Below are positions 25,310 through 34,733 of a stretch of 64,000 bases of DNA, one piece after another. The stretch is taken from contig NZ_CP012643.1 in NCBI RefSeq assembly GCF_001310085.1, positions 4,532,001 through 4,596,000 on the forward strand, in the 5' to 3' direction. Numbering within the stretch: position 1 is the first letter of the stretch; each line of letters opens with the position of its first letter. This stretch comes from Rufibacter tibetensis (GTDB lineage Bacteria > Bacteroidota > Bacteroidia > Cytophagales > Hymenobacteraceae). A model generated the notes under the pieces. The model was not told the DNA's origin and ran no database searches. It saw nothing but the letters and a program-made list of their open reading frames with translations. The position numbers and the translations under genes were made by a program.

Positions 25310-26980
25310 TTAAAATGAATAGGTAACCCCACCAATCAGGGAGATTCCCTGGGTTGGATAATTCACAAACCGTTCGTACTTGCTTCCCAAGAGATTGTTT
25401 CCCATTAAGAACGCAGAGAACCTTGGCGAAAAGCGGTAATCACCTTTCAGGTTCAGGTCTACAATGGTATCGGTCTCTTGTAACACGTTAGAACCATAAG
25501 TACGGGTTATTTGCCCGAACGAACTGCTAATATAGTAAAGTTCACTGTTCAAGAGAATCTTGTCTGAAAGATTATATGATGCAAAAGCGGTGGCACTCAT
25601 GCTTGGCCGGTGGAAAGGCTCTCTTAATGAGGTGGTTGTGTACTTGTTGCTTTCTGCCTTCACTCCCAATCTTAAATCCTCTGACTGGTTAAAGGTCAAT
25701 TGCCCGAAGAACTGGAACACCTTGGTTACACCGTTGTCATACACCACATCAAATTTAGAAGAGTCTGAAACGGCGTTGTTAAAGAAGTATAAGTTTCGAT
25801 AGTTCTGGAGCGCAACCCGGCCGGTAAACTGCACAAACTTGCTGATGCTTCCATTTAACCCGGCATACACCTCCAGGCCTTTGTTTATGTCAGCAATCTG
25901 CAGGTTCTGGTTCAGGAAAGGGTTTTCCTTGCTTAAAGCATACAAAGTGGTACGTTGCAGGTCTCCGCTAGCTCCTACAAAGATTCCCAGCTTATCCTGT
26001 ATTACCTGGTAGTTAGCTTCCAGGGCCGGATAGAGGTTGAATTTGCGGGCGTCATTGATGGTGTCACCAGTGTAAGCAATTGTTGCTCCCAACACAAGAC
26101 CTAACTGGTCCATCTGGAGTGAGTACGCTGGTCTCACTTTGAAGAACCCACGTCCATAGGTTTCAGCATCTTTCAGGCTAGTGTAGGCCAGATCAAAATC
26201 AACTAACACCTTTGACACATCACTAAGGGCAAAAGAGGTTTCTACCTTGCCATACAAGTGAGTTTCTTTGGCGTTGTAGTTGTCATTGGTGTAGTTCAAC
26301 CCCACTTTCCCATCGTACTGAAACACGTTCTTCACGTCAGTGAGGTTGTTCAGGTGACCCTCTACGCCAAAACGGTTATAGACTTGTTTGATATCCTCTT
26401 TCTCTACTTCGGCAACGTTCTTTCTTCCATAGAAATAGTTCTGATCGCGCTCATACCCTACTTGTCCACCCACAGCCACAGGCCCCAGGTAAAGTTCTCC
26501 GTTGGCTTTGGCATATGAACTGGCGGAACCTGAATTCTCTACCGGACCATGGGCAGAGGAAAGGTGCCCTACCTGCGCCCCAAAAGAAGACTTGTCGCTG
26601 CGCTTGTTGTTGAAGTAGCCTTTCGCATACACCGTTCCATAATTGCCAATACCGCCTTTCACATAGTTGCCATACAACTTGGAAAGTTCTTCCTGCTGAA
26701 TGGTTAACACCTTCATGGGCAGGTTGATATAATGCTCCGGTAAACGGTATTCATTAAAGCGGTAGGTCACTTTACGGTCGCCCAGTTTAGGAGGCTGAAT
26801 CAGGAACTTCTGGAAGTTACGGTTTGCTTCAGGCAATTCCAGAACCCGGTTCTTTTCAACTACAATTTCAGTGCTTTCCAATTTAGTGCCTTCGCCCCAA
26901 CCTGTCTGAGCATGAGCGGCCGGTAGCAAGCCCAGCAAAAAGAGAGCAGAAACGCCTGCCCATTTTGTTGTATATCTCAT
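25310..26980 (-). CDS. Outer-membrane beta-barrel protein, TonB-receptor-like barrel without plug
   Basis: 556 aa from the ATG at 26980, which starts a signal peptide ending LLPAAHAQ. The mature protein is rich in alternating beta strands with Tyr/Gly turns and ends in the aromatic strand SLIGGVTYSF, as expected for an outer-membrane barrel. No plug domain or TonB box is clear. The ATG is 4 nt after the stop of the TPR gene, and a TonB-ExbBD set follows, so it may be the outer-membrane partner of that complex. Substrate unknown. Confidence 0.75.
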   Translation of the reverse strand: MRYTTKWAGVSALFLLGLLPAAHAQTGWGEGTKLESTEIVVEKNRVLELPEANRNFQKFLIQPPKLGDRKVTYRFNEYRLPEHYINLPMKVLTIQQEELSKLYGNYVKGGIGNYGTVYAKGYFNNKRSDKSSFGAQVGHLSSAHGPVENSGSASSYAKANGELYLGPVAVGGQVGYERDQNYFYGRKNVAEVEKEDIKQVYNRFGVEGHLNNLTDVKNVFQYDGKVGLNYTNDNYNAKETHLYGKVETSFALSDVSKVLVDFDLAYTSLKDAETYGRGFFKVRPAYSLQMDQLGLVLGATIAYTGDTINDARKFNLYPALEANYQVIQDKLGIFVGASGDLQRTTLYALSKENPFLNQNLQIADINKGLEVYAGLNGSISKFVQFTGRVALQNYRNLYFFNNAVSDSSKFDVVYDNGVTKVFQFFGQLTFNQSEDLRLGVKAESNKYTTTSLREPFHRPSMSATAFASYNLSDKILLNSELYYISSSFGQITRTYGSNVLQETDTIVDLNLKGDYRFSPRFSAFLMGNNLLGSKYERFVNYPTQGISLIGGVTYSF

Positions 26981-26984
26981 TTTC

Positions 26985-29900
26985 TTATTCTTTAGGAGTG
27001 GTGGTAGACGGAACAACAGTGTTTTCCAGTTCCGCCAACTTGGCTCTGGCCTGGGTCTTGATTTCTTCCAGCGGGGTATTTTCAATGATGGAGTTTAATG
27101 TTGCCTTCGCTTGAAAAGCCTCATTTTGTGCCACGTACACATCAGCAATGAGCAGGAAGGTCTTTCCTAACCACAAGTCATAGTCCCCGAAGGTTTTGCT
27201 GAATTCAAACCCGTGGTCTAAGGCTTCTTTAAGTTTCTGCTGCTTGAAATAAATCTCACTGAGCAGGTAATGTGCTTCTGCCCCGTTTTCATCTGTGGCG
27301 GAGGTGGCAGCGGCGCTGAATTCCTTCTCTGCTTGCTCCAGGCGTCCCAAAGCGTAACTTGCCTTACCTCTGAATAGCAATGCAGAATTGTAAGCATTGA
27401 GGGTGGCATTACCACGGGCAATCAACTCATCTGCAATAAGGATAGTGTTGTTGAAGTCATTGGTGAAGTAGAAACTCTTCATGAGTCCCAGTAAGGCATT
27501 TGCCTGCTCCTTTTTGTTTACTGCCAGATCACGCAGGCGGGAATAGAAATTAGCCGCCTCGGTGTAGTTTCCGTTTTCAAACTCCATATCAGCTACCCGC
27601 AGTACCGCTTTGCTTAGGTACTCAGACTTTCCTTCAATGGCAACTTCTTTCAGGCTTCGCAAGGCATTGGCTTTATCCCCGTTCCGGAAGTAAGAATCTC
27701 CCAGGAAGTACCGCGCATTAGGCACTGAGGCACTGGCCGGATAACTTTTGATAAAACCTTCAAACTTAGGAATAGCTTGGTTGTACTTTTCATTGAAGTA
27801 AAGCGACTTGGCTGCTTCAAACTCGACACTTTCCAAGGCGTCACTTTCAGGGTTAGCAGTTTTAAACTTCGTTAAATAGGTATCCAACTGCTCTGTCTGG
27901 TTAGCTGCGCCCAATGCCTCCTGCAAGGAGTATAGAGCATTATTTGCTATTTCATGGGTAGGGTACTGATCTATCACCCTTTTGAAATCAGCTATCCCTT
28001 CATTCTGACGCTTCAGGTTTATATACGCCACCCCGCGTTTCTGCAGGGCATTTGGTACAAGTGTGCTGGAAGAATAGTTGTCAATAAGCGTGGTAAACGA
28101 CGCAATGGCTGGCGCGTAGTTTGAATTTTCAAAGTCTATGATCCCTTTCTGGTAGACGGCATCATCCGCGTAGCGGGATTTAGGATAGGACTTCAACAAC
28201 GTCTGTAAACTTTGAATTCCCTGCTCCTTCTTACCCGTTAAGTTGTACACGACGCCCTTCTGGAAGAGCACGTAATCAGCATCCGGAGTGCGAGCAGCCA
28301 ACGCCTGGTCATAGTAGTTGAGCGCTGAGGCATAGTCCTTGGTCACATAGTAGCAATCCGCTAACCGGATCATGGCATCAGCGTAGTTTGGATTGCCGGC
28401 TTTTATGGTATTATCATTCAAGTATGCCTTGAAATGCGTCAACGCCTTGTCATACTGCTTCTCATTGTAATAGGCGTATCCTATGCCGTAACGTGACTTC
28501 ACGTAAAACTCAGTCCGTCCCGAATTCACAGTTTGGAATACGGCACCGTAGCTATTGATGGCTTGTGGCCAGCGCTGTCCAATGGAATAGGCCTCTCCTT
28601 TCAGGAAGTTACTCCCTGCTTCAATCTCCTTATCATAAGGAAAACCCAAAGACTTATCTAACATGGTTACTGCCTGTTGGAACAGCTGGTCATTGTACAG
28701 TTTTACCGCCTGGTAGTACGTTACCCGCTGGTAAGTCTCATTAATGCGGTGACTACGCTTGGGCAATTTCTCTATGTGCTGGATGGCCTCTACATAGTTG
28801 CTGGAGTTCAGGTAGGCATCGCTCAGAATGTCGTCCACCTCGCCGCTATACCTTGAGTCTGGATAGTCTTTGCTAAAGGAAGCCAAAGAGTTAATCACCT
28901 CAGAGTTGTTGCCCAGTTCATAATTGATCTGCGCGTATTTCACAGTGGCTCCCTCTTTTACATTTTTGTCAATGTTCAGCTTGCGCGCCTGATCAAAAGC
29001 CCGCATGGCAAACTGCTTGTTGTTTTCCTTTAGGTAGGTTAAGCCTAAATGATACGAAGCATTCTGACCAAGTGAATCGGAGTGAAACGCTACTGCCTTC
29101 AGGTTCTGCTCGGCACTCTTAAAGTCATTGTTCTTGTAGTCAGCAATACCCATTTTGTACTGCACCGTCTTGTCAAGGCTTTTCTTGCCTTTGGCGTAGC
29201 TTTTGAAATATTGCGAAGCTGATTTAAAGTCGTTGTTCTGGAAATAGGCATCTCCCACCAGCAGTTCAATCTCTTGTGGGTTCTGCACGGGAGGCGTCAT
29301 CTTCAGCGATTTCTCGCCGTAGCTGATTACCTCCGGGAAGTTCTTCTCTTTGTACAGCACCTCGGTGAGCATGTACGGCACTACCGTTTTGTAATTCTCG
29401 TCTTTCTCTGCTACCTGCAAATCTAGCTTAGCTCCTATGTAGTCTCCTTCGCGGTACGCCAGATAACCGGCATAATAGCTGGAGGCATAGGTGTACTTAT
29501 GCGTGCCGCGCTTGTTACGGTCAAACAGTTCTTTTGCTTTTTTGAAGTTCTTCTTAGAGAAGTAAGAATATCCTAGCTTGAAATCAGACTCTTTCAGTTG
29601 CGCCTCATCTAACCGGTCAGCGGGTGCTTTCTCCAGGTACATGATGGCTTTGTCGTAGTTCTTACTGTCAAAGAAAGACGTGCCCAGTTCAAAGAAAGCA
29701 GTGGCAGCTTTGGGGTGCGTAGGATAACGCGAGGCAAACTGCAAGACCAATTGCTCTGCATCTGGGTGAAACAGATGCAGACCACTAATGGCATAGTAAT
29801 ACTGCGCATCGGCGGTTCTCAAGGGATCATTGATGAGTCGGATGTACTCGCCGAAAGCTTGTTGAGCCGCGCCAAATTTTTCACGGTCAAACAGCTCCAA

Positions 29901-30014
29901 TCCTTCCTGAAAGAAGCGCTCTTCTGAACGGAAGGTCAGCGATTGCTGCGCGTGCGCAATCTGCGCTCCTCCCAGCAAGGCAGTAGCCAAGGCTAACTTT
30001 TGAGGTAGTTTCAT
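26985..30014 (-). CDS. Large exported TPR-repeat protein
   Basis: 1009 aa with a signal peptide ([24 protein letters not shown]). Nearly the whole mature protein is tetratricopeptide-type repeats, e.g. FFQEGLELFDREKFGAAQQA, PNALQKRGVAYINLKRQNEG and PNARYFLGDSYFRNGDKANA, some of the TolA-associated YbgF/CpoB type. It probably acts as a periplasmic scaffold. The start chosen (30014) begins the signal peptide; the longer frame upstream is not conserved-looking. First gene of an eight-gene operon with barrel, SPOR and TonB-ExbBD genes, so it may couple envelope machinery. Confidence 0.85.
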   Translation of the reverse strand: MKLPQKLALATALLGGAQIAHAQQSLTFRSEERFFQEGLELFDREKFGAAQQAFGEYIRLINDPLRTADAQYYYAISGLHLFHPDAEQLVLQFASRYPTHPKAATAFFELGTSFFDSKNYDKAIMYLEKAPADRLDEAQLKESDFKLGYSYFSKKNFKKAKELFDRNKRGTHKYTYASSYYAGYLAYREGDYIGAKLDLQVAEKDENYKTVVPYMLTEVLYKEKNFPEVISYGEKSLKMTPPVQNPQEIELLVGDAYFQNNDFKSASQYFKSYAKGKKSLDKTVQYKMGIADYKNNDFKSAEQNLKAVAFHSDSLGQNASYHLGLTYLKENNKQFAMRAFDQARKLNIDKNVKEGATVKYAQINYELGNNSEVINSLASFSKDYPDSRYSGEVDDILSDAYLNSSNYVEAIQHIEKLPKRSHRINETYQRVTYYQAVKLYNDQLFQQAVTMLDKSLGFPYDKEIEAGSNFLKGEAYSIGQRWPQAINSYGAVFQTVNSGRTEFYVKSRYGIGYAYYNEKQYDKALTHFKAYLNDNTIKAGNPNYADAMIRLADCYYVTKDYASALNYYDQALAARTPDADYVLFQKGVVYNLTGKKEQGIQSLQTLLKSYPKSRYADDAVYQKGIIDFENSNYAPAIASFTTLIDNYSSSTLVPNALQKRGVAYINLKRQNEGIADFKRVIDQYPTHEIANNALYSLQEALGAANQTEQLDTYLTKFKTANPESDALESVEFEAAKSLYFNEKYNQAIPKFEGFIKSYPASASVPNARYFLGDSYFRNGDKANALRSLKEVAIEGKSEYLSKAVLRVADMEFENGNYTEAANFYSRLRDLAVNKKEQANALLGLMKSFYFTNDFNNTILIADELIARGNATLNAYNSALLFRGKASYALGRLEQAEKEFSAAATSATDENGAEAHYLLSEIYFKQQKLKEALDHGFEFSKTFGDYDLWLGKTFLLIADVYVAQNEAFQAKATLNSIIENTPLEEIKTQARAKLAELENTVVPSTTTPKE

Positions 30015-30086
30015 AGGTAAATAGGCTTTGGGTGTCCGCCTGGTCTTAAATAAGAATTGTTCTGCGGCAGTGACGGGCCCGTCCTT

Positions 30087-30094
30087 CAAATTTA
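30087..30094 (-). promoter_or_regulatory. Candidate -7 box (TAAATTTG) for the TPR-TonB operon
   Basis: Perfect TAnnTTTG on the minus strand, about 73 bp before the TPR gene ATG; no TTG at the proper -33 distance. A 12-bp perfect palindrome GACGGGCCCGTC (30073-30084) lies just downstream of it. Confidence 0.45.
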
Positions 30095-30235
30095 GAAAAA
30101 ATGCGGGTAAGCGGCAGCTTAATTTTACTTGCTTGCCACAACTAAGCAACGAGAATATAGTGCTTTTAGCATTTTTAGCTGCTCAAAAAATTGCAGTTTT
30201 AGGCTTCCTTTCTTTAAGCAGGCCCTAAACACAAT

Positions 30236-31288
30236 TTAGGTATACACCGGTACGGGATGCAATATTTTGAAGACCAGTTCTTTCAGTATGGCCGCATCTG
30301 ACAAAGAGCCCCCCTCAATGCCTTTACTCTGCAAATCAGCTTTATGGATGAACGTGATGATTAGCAGTACGCGCTGGTACGGGTACGCACGAAGAGCCTG
30401 TAAATACTCTTTCTTCAGAAATCCGCGGTTTCCCAGTTCCTTGGCTACGGTTTGTTCGGTTATCTGCGGAAGCAGGTGCAGCGTCATCAGTTTAGTGAAA
30501 AATGAAAACAGCAGTACCAAGTTAGGAATAAGCGGATTGTCTTTAGGGTTAGACTCAAAGTAGTTCAAGATGCGGTTTGCCTTTAACACGTCCTGCCGGG
30601 TGAGGGCATTCTGGAGTTCAAAAATGTTATATTCTTTGCTCATGCCGATGTTCTCCTGCACGAGCCGCTCATCTATGGTTTGCCCCGGTTTCAGGTTGAT
30701 GGCTAACTTTTCAATTTCATTCGCTAAACGGGACAGGTCTGAGCCAATGAACTCGCCCAACATCATTACCGCTTGTGGGGTAGCCAGCAGGTTCTTGCTT
30801 TTAATGTACTGGGTAATCCAGCCCGGCACCTGATTTTCATACAGCTTTTTGGTGGTCAGGAAAACTGCTTGTTTTGACAAAAGCTTGCCTAAACGCTTGC
30901 GGCCATCTACGGTCTTGAGCTTGTGGCAGAAAACCAGAATGGTGGAAGGCAATGGATTGTTCAGGTATGCCTCTAGTTGCTTGGCTGCGGGGTCTTTCTC
31001 AGGATCAGCCTCCAGGTTGGGCAGGTTCTGTGCTTCTTTTACTATGACCACCTGCCGGTCAGACATCATGGGAAACCTCTTGGCCTGCAGCAGCACGGTG
31101 GGCACATCAGTGTCTTTGCCATACATGACTACCTGGTTAAAGCCCTTCTCCATGTCATTAAGGGCATGCTGTTCTATGTAATCTGAGAGCATGTCTATGT
31201 AAAAAGGCTCATCGCCCTGCAGGAAATAAACAGGGGCAAATTCACGGTTCTTGAGTTGCTTCAGGATGTCTTCTGCGGTAAGCGCCAT
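30236..31288 (-). CDS. holA: DNA polymerase III subunit delta
   Basis: 350 aa clamp-loader subunit. Start at ATG 31288 (MALTAEDILKQLKNREFAPVYFLQGDEPFYID), where the Walker-A-degenerate YFLQGDEPFY motif is typical of delta. The middle AAA-like domain (SDRQVVIVKEAQNL) and the C-terminal collar (SDLSRLANEIEKLAI, FELQNALTRQDVLKA) fit the family. It opens the beta clamp during loading. Monocistronic or upstream of the TPR operon; 221 bp separate the two. Confidence 0.93.
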   Translation of the reverse strand: MALTAEDILKQLKNREFAPVYFLQGDEPFYIDMLSDYIEQHALNDMEKGFNQVVMYGKDTDVPTVLLQAKRFPMMSDRQVVIVKEAQNLPNLEADPEKDPAAKQLEAYLNNPLPSTILVFCHKLKTVDGRKRLGKLLSKQAVFLTTKKLYENQVPGWITQYIKSKNLLATPQAVMMLGEFIGSDLSRLANEIEKLAINLKPGQTIDERLVQENIGMSKEYNIFELQNALTRQDVLKANRILNYFESNPKDNPLIPNLVLLFSFFTKLMTLHLLPQITEQTVAKELGNRGFLKKEYLQALRAYPYQRVLLIITFIHKADLQSKGIEGGSLSDAAILKELVFKILHPVPVYT

Positions 31289-31327
31289 GGGCTGTACTTG
31301 ATGGGATGGTAAAAAGGAATAACACTC

Positions 31328-31335
31328 CAAAGTTA
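31328..31335 (-). promoter_or_regulatory. Candidate -7 box (TAACTTTG) for holA
   Basis: Perfect TAnnTTTG about 40 bp before the holA ATG; -33 TTG not seen. Confidence 0.45.
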
Positions 31336-31485
31336 CCACAGACCAGAAACGAATACACTATGGGCAGAAACAAAAAAGCGAGTTTCTGTTTTGAATTCCT
31401 TCTCGCAAAAACAATCCCCAACCGTAAATCAAATCTAGAGATCCTGCTTACCAGATTCTCTCCTGCTATCATTTTAAAAGATGTG

Positions 31486-31493
31486 TATCTTTG
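31486..31493 (+). promoter_or_regulatory. Candidate -7 box (TATCTTTG) for tyrS
   Basis: Perfect TAnnTTTG 22 bp before the tyrS ATG; -33 TTG not seen. Confidence 0.5.
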
Positions 31494-31515
31494 GCCCTAG
31501 TAAACTTGAAGCCAC

Positions 31516-32820
31516 ATGAATTTAATTGAAGAACTGCGTTGGCGCGGCATGCTGCAGGACACCATGCCCGGCACTGAAGAACAACTGAACGCAGGCATGA
31601 CTACGGGCTATATAGGCTTTGACCCTACAGCCTCCTCGCTCCACATAGGCAACCTGGCCACTATTATGCTGTTGGTGCATCTGCAACGCGCAGGTCATAA
31701 GCCTATCGCGTTAGTAGGCGGTGCCACTGGTATGATCGGGGACCCCTCTGGCAAGAACGCGGAGCGTAACCTGCTCTCTGAGGAAGTTCTGCGCGCAAAC
31801 CAGGAGGGCATCCGGAAACAGCTGGAGAAGTTCCTGAAGTTTGAAGGCGTGGAGAACGCCGCCGAGATCGTGAACAACTATGACTGGTTCAAGGAGTTCT
31901 CGTTTCTAGATTTCCTGCGCAATGTAGGCAAGCACCTTACGGTGAACTACATGATGAAGAAGGAATCTGTTCAGAAGCGGATCACCGCCCAGGAAGGTGA
32001 AAACGGTGCCGAAGGACTTTCTTTCACTGAATTCTCTTACCAGTTGCTGCAAGGCTACGATTACTACCACTTGTACAAGCACAAGAATGTGAAGCTGCAG
32101 ATGGGCGGCTCTGACCAATGGGGCAACATTACCTCCGGTACAGAACTCATCCGGCGCATGGAAGGCGGCAAAGCCTTTGCTTTGACTACGCCTTTGGTGA
32201 CCAAAGCCGATGGCAGCAAGTTCGGCAAGTCTGAAAGCGGCAACGTGTGGCTAGACCCTTCCATGACCTCGCCGTACAAGTTCTACCAGTTCTGGCTTAA
32301 CGTCGCCGATGAAGAAGCAGAGAAACTGGTGAAACGCTTTACCTTATTGCCCCAGGAGGAGATTGAAGCGTTAGTAGCCGAACACCAGCAAGCTCCTCAC
32401 CTGCGTGTGCTGCAGAAAGCACTCGCTAAAGAAGTAACCACCACCGTGCACTCCGCAGCAGACTACGAAAGCGCAGTAGAAGCTTCGCAGATCCTGTTCG
32501 GGAAAGGTGACCTGGAAACCTTGCGCGGTTTACCGGAAGAAACCTTATTGGCAGTTTTTGAAGGCGTGCCCCAGATAGAGGTTCCCAAGGATAGCTTATC
32601 CACTGACACCCTCTCCGTGGACTTCCTTTCTGAGTTGACACAAAACCAGATTTTTGAGTCAAAAGGTGAGGCAAAAAAAATGATACAAAATGGCGGCGTA
32701 AGCATCAATCGGCAGAAAGTAGGCAAACCAGACGAGGCGCTCTCACAGGATTTACTGCAGGGCAAATACCTGGTGGTGCAGAAAGGAAAGAAGAACTATT
32801 ACCTGGTAAAAGCAGTCTAA
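31516..32820 (+). CDS. tyrS: Tyrosyl-tRNA synthetase
   Basis: 434 aa class I synthetase. The HIGH-type motif is in [12 protein letters not shown], the Tyr/tRNA-binding [12 protein letters not shown] and QGYDYYHL are present, and the KMSKS-type loop reads [11 protein letters not shown]-terminal S4 RNA-binding domain (about 365-434, [19 protein letters not shown]) completes the TyrRS-I layout. Two hairpins follow before the converging Hc1-like gene. Confidence 0.97.
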   Translation: MNLIEELRWRGMLQDTMPGTEEQLNAGMTTGYIGFDPTASSLHIGNLATIMLLVHLQRAGHKPIALVGGATGMIGDPSGKNAERNLLSEEVLRANQEGIRKQLEKFLKFEGVENAAEIVNNYDWFKEFSFLDFLRNVGKHLTVNYMMKKESVQKRITAQEGENGAEGLSFTEFSYQLLQGYDYYHLYKHKNVKLQMGGSDQWGNITSGTELIRRMEGGKAFALTTPLVTKADGSKFGKSESGNVWLDPSMTSPYKFYQFWLNVADEEAEKLVKRFTLLPQEEIEALVAEHQQAPHLRVLQKALAKEVTTTVHSAADYESAVEASQILFGKGDLETLRGLPEETLLAVFEGVPQIEVPKDSLSTDTLSVDFLSELTQNQIFESKGEAKKMIQNGGVSINRQKVGKPDEALSQDLLQGKYLVVQKGKKNYYLVKAV

Positions 32821-32850
32821 GCGGCAGCTCTCCCCTCTTTATACCTCATA

Positions 32851-32909
32851 AGAAAACCTCCTGTTTAGGGCTAGTTTTACTAAAGCTGGCTCTAAACAGG
32901 AGGTTTTCT
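32851..32909. terminator. Terminator after tyrS
   Basis: 18-bp perfect stem (AGAAAACCTCCTGTTTAG and its complement, 32851-32868 / 32892-32909) with a secondary inner stem GGCTAG/CTGGCT-like and T-run beyond. Confidence 0.8.
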
Positions 32910-32929
32910 TTTTTACTCTGAACGGACAT

Positions 32930-32963
32930 AAAAAAAGGTGGGTTTGTAGGCCCACCTTTTTTT
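32930..32963. terminator. Bidirectional terminator upstream of the Hc1-like gene's 3' end
   Basis: AAAAAAAGGTGGG / CCCACCTTTTTTT, a 13-bp stem flanked by A- and T-runs; serves the minus-strand Hc1-like gene and backs up the tyrS terminator. Confidence 0.85.
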
Positions 32964-32989
32964 ATAATATCTTATCTCAGAACGACTTA

Positions 32990-33178
32990 CTATTTAGCAG
33001 CACCTTCGCTGTTTTTCATGTCCTGAACTTCCTTACGGATATCCTGAGCCATGTTTTTCAGATCTTGCATGCCTTTTCTTACACGAGTCCCAGCAGCTGA
33101 GTTCTTCTTGTCATAGAATTTCTCAAAGTCGCCTTCAAGAGAAAGAACCAGATCCTTAAGTTTGGAAAAATTGTTCAT
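32990..33178 (-). CDS. Hc1-like small basic protein (histone H1-like)
   Basis: 62 aa, Lys-rich and mostly helical (MNNFSKLKDLVLSLEGDFEK ... GTRVRKGMQDLKNMAQDIRK). Size and pattern match the short histone H1/Hc1-like proteins common in Bacteroidota, which are thought to bind DNA. A good promoter lies 41 bp upstream and a bidirectional terminator follows, so it is a stand-alone transcript. Confidence 0.8.
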   Translation of the reverse strand: MNNFSKLKDLVLSLEGDFEKFYDKKNSAAGTRVRKGMQDLKNMAQDIRKEVQDMKNSEGAAK

Positions 33179-33218
33179 TAGAGCTTGTTTAAATGGTTTA
33201 ACATTTCGTTTTATGGCT

Positions 33219-33248
33219 CTAATATAGGAATTTTAAAATAAGGTGCAA
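33219..33248 (-). promoter_or_regulatory. Promoter of the Hc1-like gene
   Basis: Minus-strand TTG (33248-33246), exactly 19 bp, TATATTAG (33226-33219; one mismatch to TAnnTTTG). Confidence 0.6.
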
Positions 33249-33290
33249 AAAAAATAAGCGTTTGCATTATTTTATTACCAATGTCCGTTT

Positions 33291-34529
33291 TTAGGCTGTC
33301 ACCGATGATTTGGTGTAAAGGCCTTTGTCCAATTTTGCGGAAATTGCTTCGAAAGCAGCAATGGTTTCAGCCACATCATCTAATGTATGAACTGCAGTAG
33401 GGATAAGACGGAGCATGATCACATCTTTAGGTACCACCGGGTACACCACAATAGAGCAGAAAATGTTGTAATTCTCGCGCAAATCAAGGGTTAAAGCCGT
33501 AGCATCAGGTATTTGGCCGTTCAGTAGTACCGGAGTCACGCAAGACTCTGTTGTACCAATGTTGAAGCCTTTCTCCCGAAGACCAGACTGCAGCGCATTC
33601 ACTACTTTCCAAAGATTATCCTTCAGTTCTGGCTTTGTACGCAGCAATTCAAGACGCTTTAAAGCTCCTACCACCAATGTCATAGGAAGAGACTTGGCAT
33701 AGGTCTGAGAACGCATGTTGTAACGAAGGTACTCAATCACTTGCTCATTGCTGGCCACAAAGGCGCCAATGCTGGCCATTGATTTGGCAAACGTAGAGAA
33801 GTAGATGTCGATGCCGTCCTGCACGCCTAAGTGCTCCCCAGTACCGGCGCCGGTTTTGCCCATGGTCCCGAATCCGTGGGCATCATCAATAAACAAACGG
33901 AAACCGTATTTCTCTTTCAGGGCAACAATCTCCTGTAGTTTACCCAAGTTACCGCTCATGCCAAAAACGCCTTCAGTGATTACCAGAATGGCACCACCAG
34001 TTTCGTTTGTTAAGCGAGTAGCACGCTGTAGTTGCTTCTCAAGGCTTTCAATATCATTGTGCTGGTACACATACCGCTTGCCTTGGTGCAAACGCACGCC
34101 ATCAATAATACAGGCATGTGACTCTGCGTCATACACAATCACATCATGACGATCTACCAAAGCATCAATGATAGACACCACACCCTGGTACCCGAAGTTA
34201 AGCAGGAAAGCATCTTCTTTCTGTACAAATGCCGCCAGTTCATTTTCTAAACGCTCGTGGTTATTGGAGTTACCAGACATAATGCGGGCACCCATGGGTA
34301 GAGCCATTCCAAACTCAGCAGCTGCATCAGCATCGGCCTTCCTAACTTCCGGGTGGTTTGCCAAACCCAGATAGTTGTTCAAGCTCCAGGTAAGTACTTG
34401 TTTGCCCCGGAAAGTCATGCGTGGCGCTATCTCTCCCTCCAGTTTAGGAAACGTGAAATACCCGTGTGCGTAGTGTGAATGGCTGCCAAGCGGTCCGCGA
34501 TTGGCCAATAACTTTTCAAATAAATCCAC
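33291..34529 (-). CDS. Alpha-oxoamine synthase family PLP enzyme (serine palmitoyltransferase or cysteate acyltransferase candidate)
   Basis: 412 aa fold-type I PLP enzyme. SLNNYLGLANHP, GARIMSGNSNNHERLE, His138 (DAESHACIIDG), DDAHGFG (Asp215-His218) and PLP lysine Lys249 (YFSTFAKSMASIGAF) are the family landmarks. Members condense an amino acid with an acyl-CoA: glycine (KBL), serine (SPT, first step of sphingolipids) or cysteate (capnine-type sulfonolipids). Cytophagales make sphingolipids or sulfonolipids, so the last two are most likely; sequence alone does not choose. A strong promoter lies upstream. Confidence 0.82.
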   Translation of the reverse strand: MDLFEKLLANRGPLGSHSHYAHGYFTFPKLEGEIAPRMTFRGKQVLTWSLNNYLGLANHPEVRKADADAAAEFGMALPMGARIMSGNSNNHERLENELAAFVQKEDAFLLNFGYQGVVSIIDALVDRHDVIVYDAESHACIIDGVRLHQGKRYVYQHNDIESLEKQLQRATRLTNETGGAILVITEGVFGMSGNLGKLQEIVALKEKYGFRLFIDDAHGFGTMGKTGAGTGEHLGVQDGIDIYFSTFAKSMASIGAFVASNEQVIEYLRYNMRSQTYAKSLPMTLVVGALKRLELLRTKPELKDNLWKVVNALQSGLREKGFNIGTTESCVTPVLLNGQIPDATALTLDLRENYNIFCSIVVYPVVPKDVIMLRLIPTAVHTLDDVAETIAAFEAISAKLDKGLYTKSSVTA

Positions 34530-34612
34530 TTTAGATAATGTTAAGGCGGTTAATATTATGAAGGCCGTGAAACTACCTTCTTAAATCAAGATTTAGAAAC
34601 CTAAAAGGTAGG

Positions 34613-34642
34613 CAAATTTACATTGAATGTTATCAAATACAA
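34613..34642 (-). promoter_or_regulatory. Promoter of the alpha-oxoamine synthase gene
   Basis: Minus-strand TTG (34642-34640), exactly 19 bp, TAAATTTG (34620-34613): full match to the Bacteroidota promoter pattern, 84 bp before the ATG. Confidence 0.7.
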
Positions 34643-34677
34643 AGCCAGCATCATAAAGCGAAGGCAAATTCGCCTTT

Positions 34678-34685
34678 TAACTTTG
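34678..34685 (+). promoter_or_regulatory. Candidate -7 box (TAACTTTG) for accC
   Basis: Perfect TAnnTTTG 48 bp before the accC ATG; -33 TTG not seen. Confidence 0.5.
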
Positions 34686-34733
34686 AATGGAATAAACTTT
34701 CTTTGAAGAACGAACTGAACTGTACCTGCCCCA

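Noticed and set aside
31242-31472. 76-aa minus-strand frame upstream of holA
   Set aside because: It overlaps the holA start region and the divergent promoters; composition looks random.
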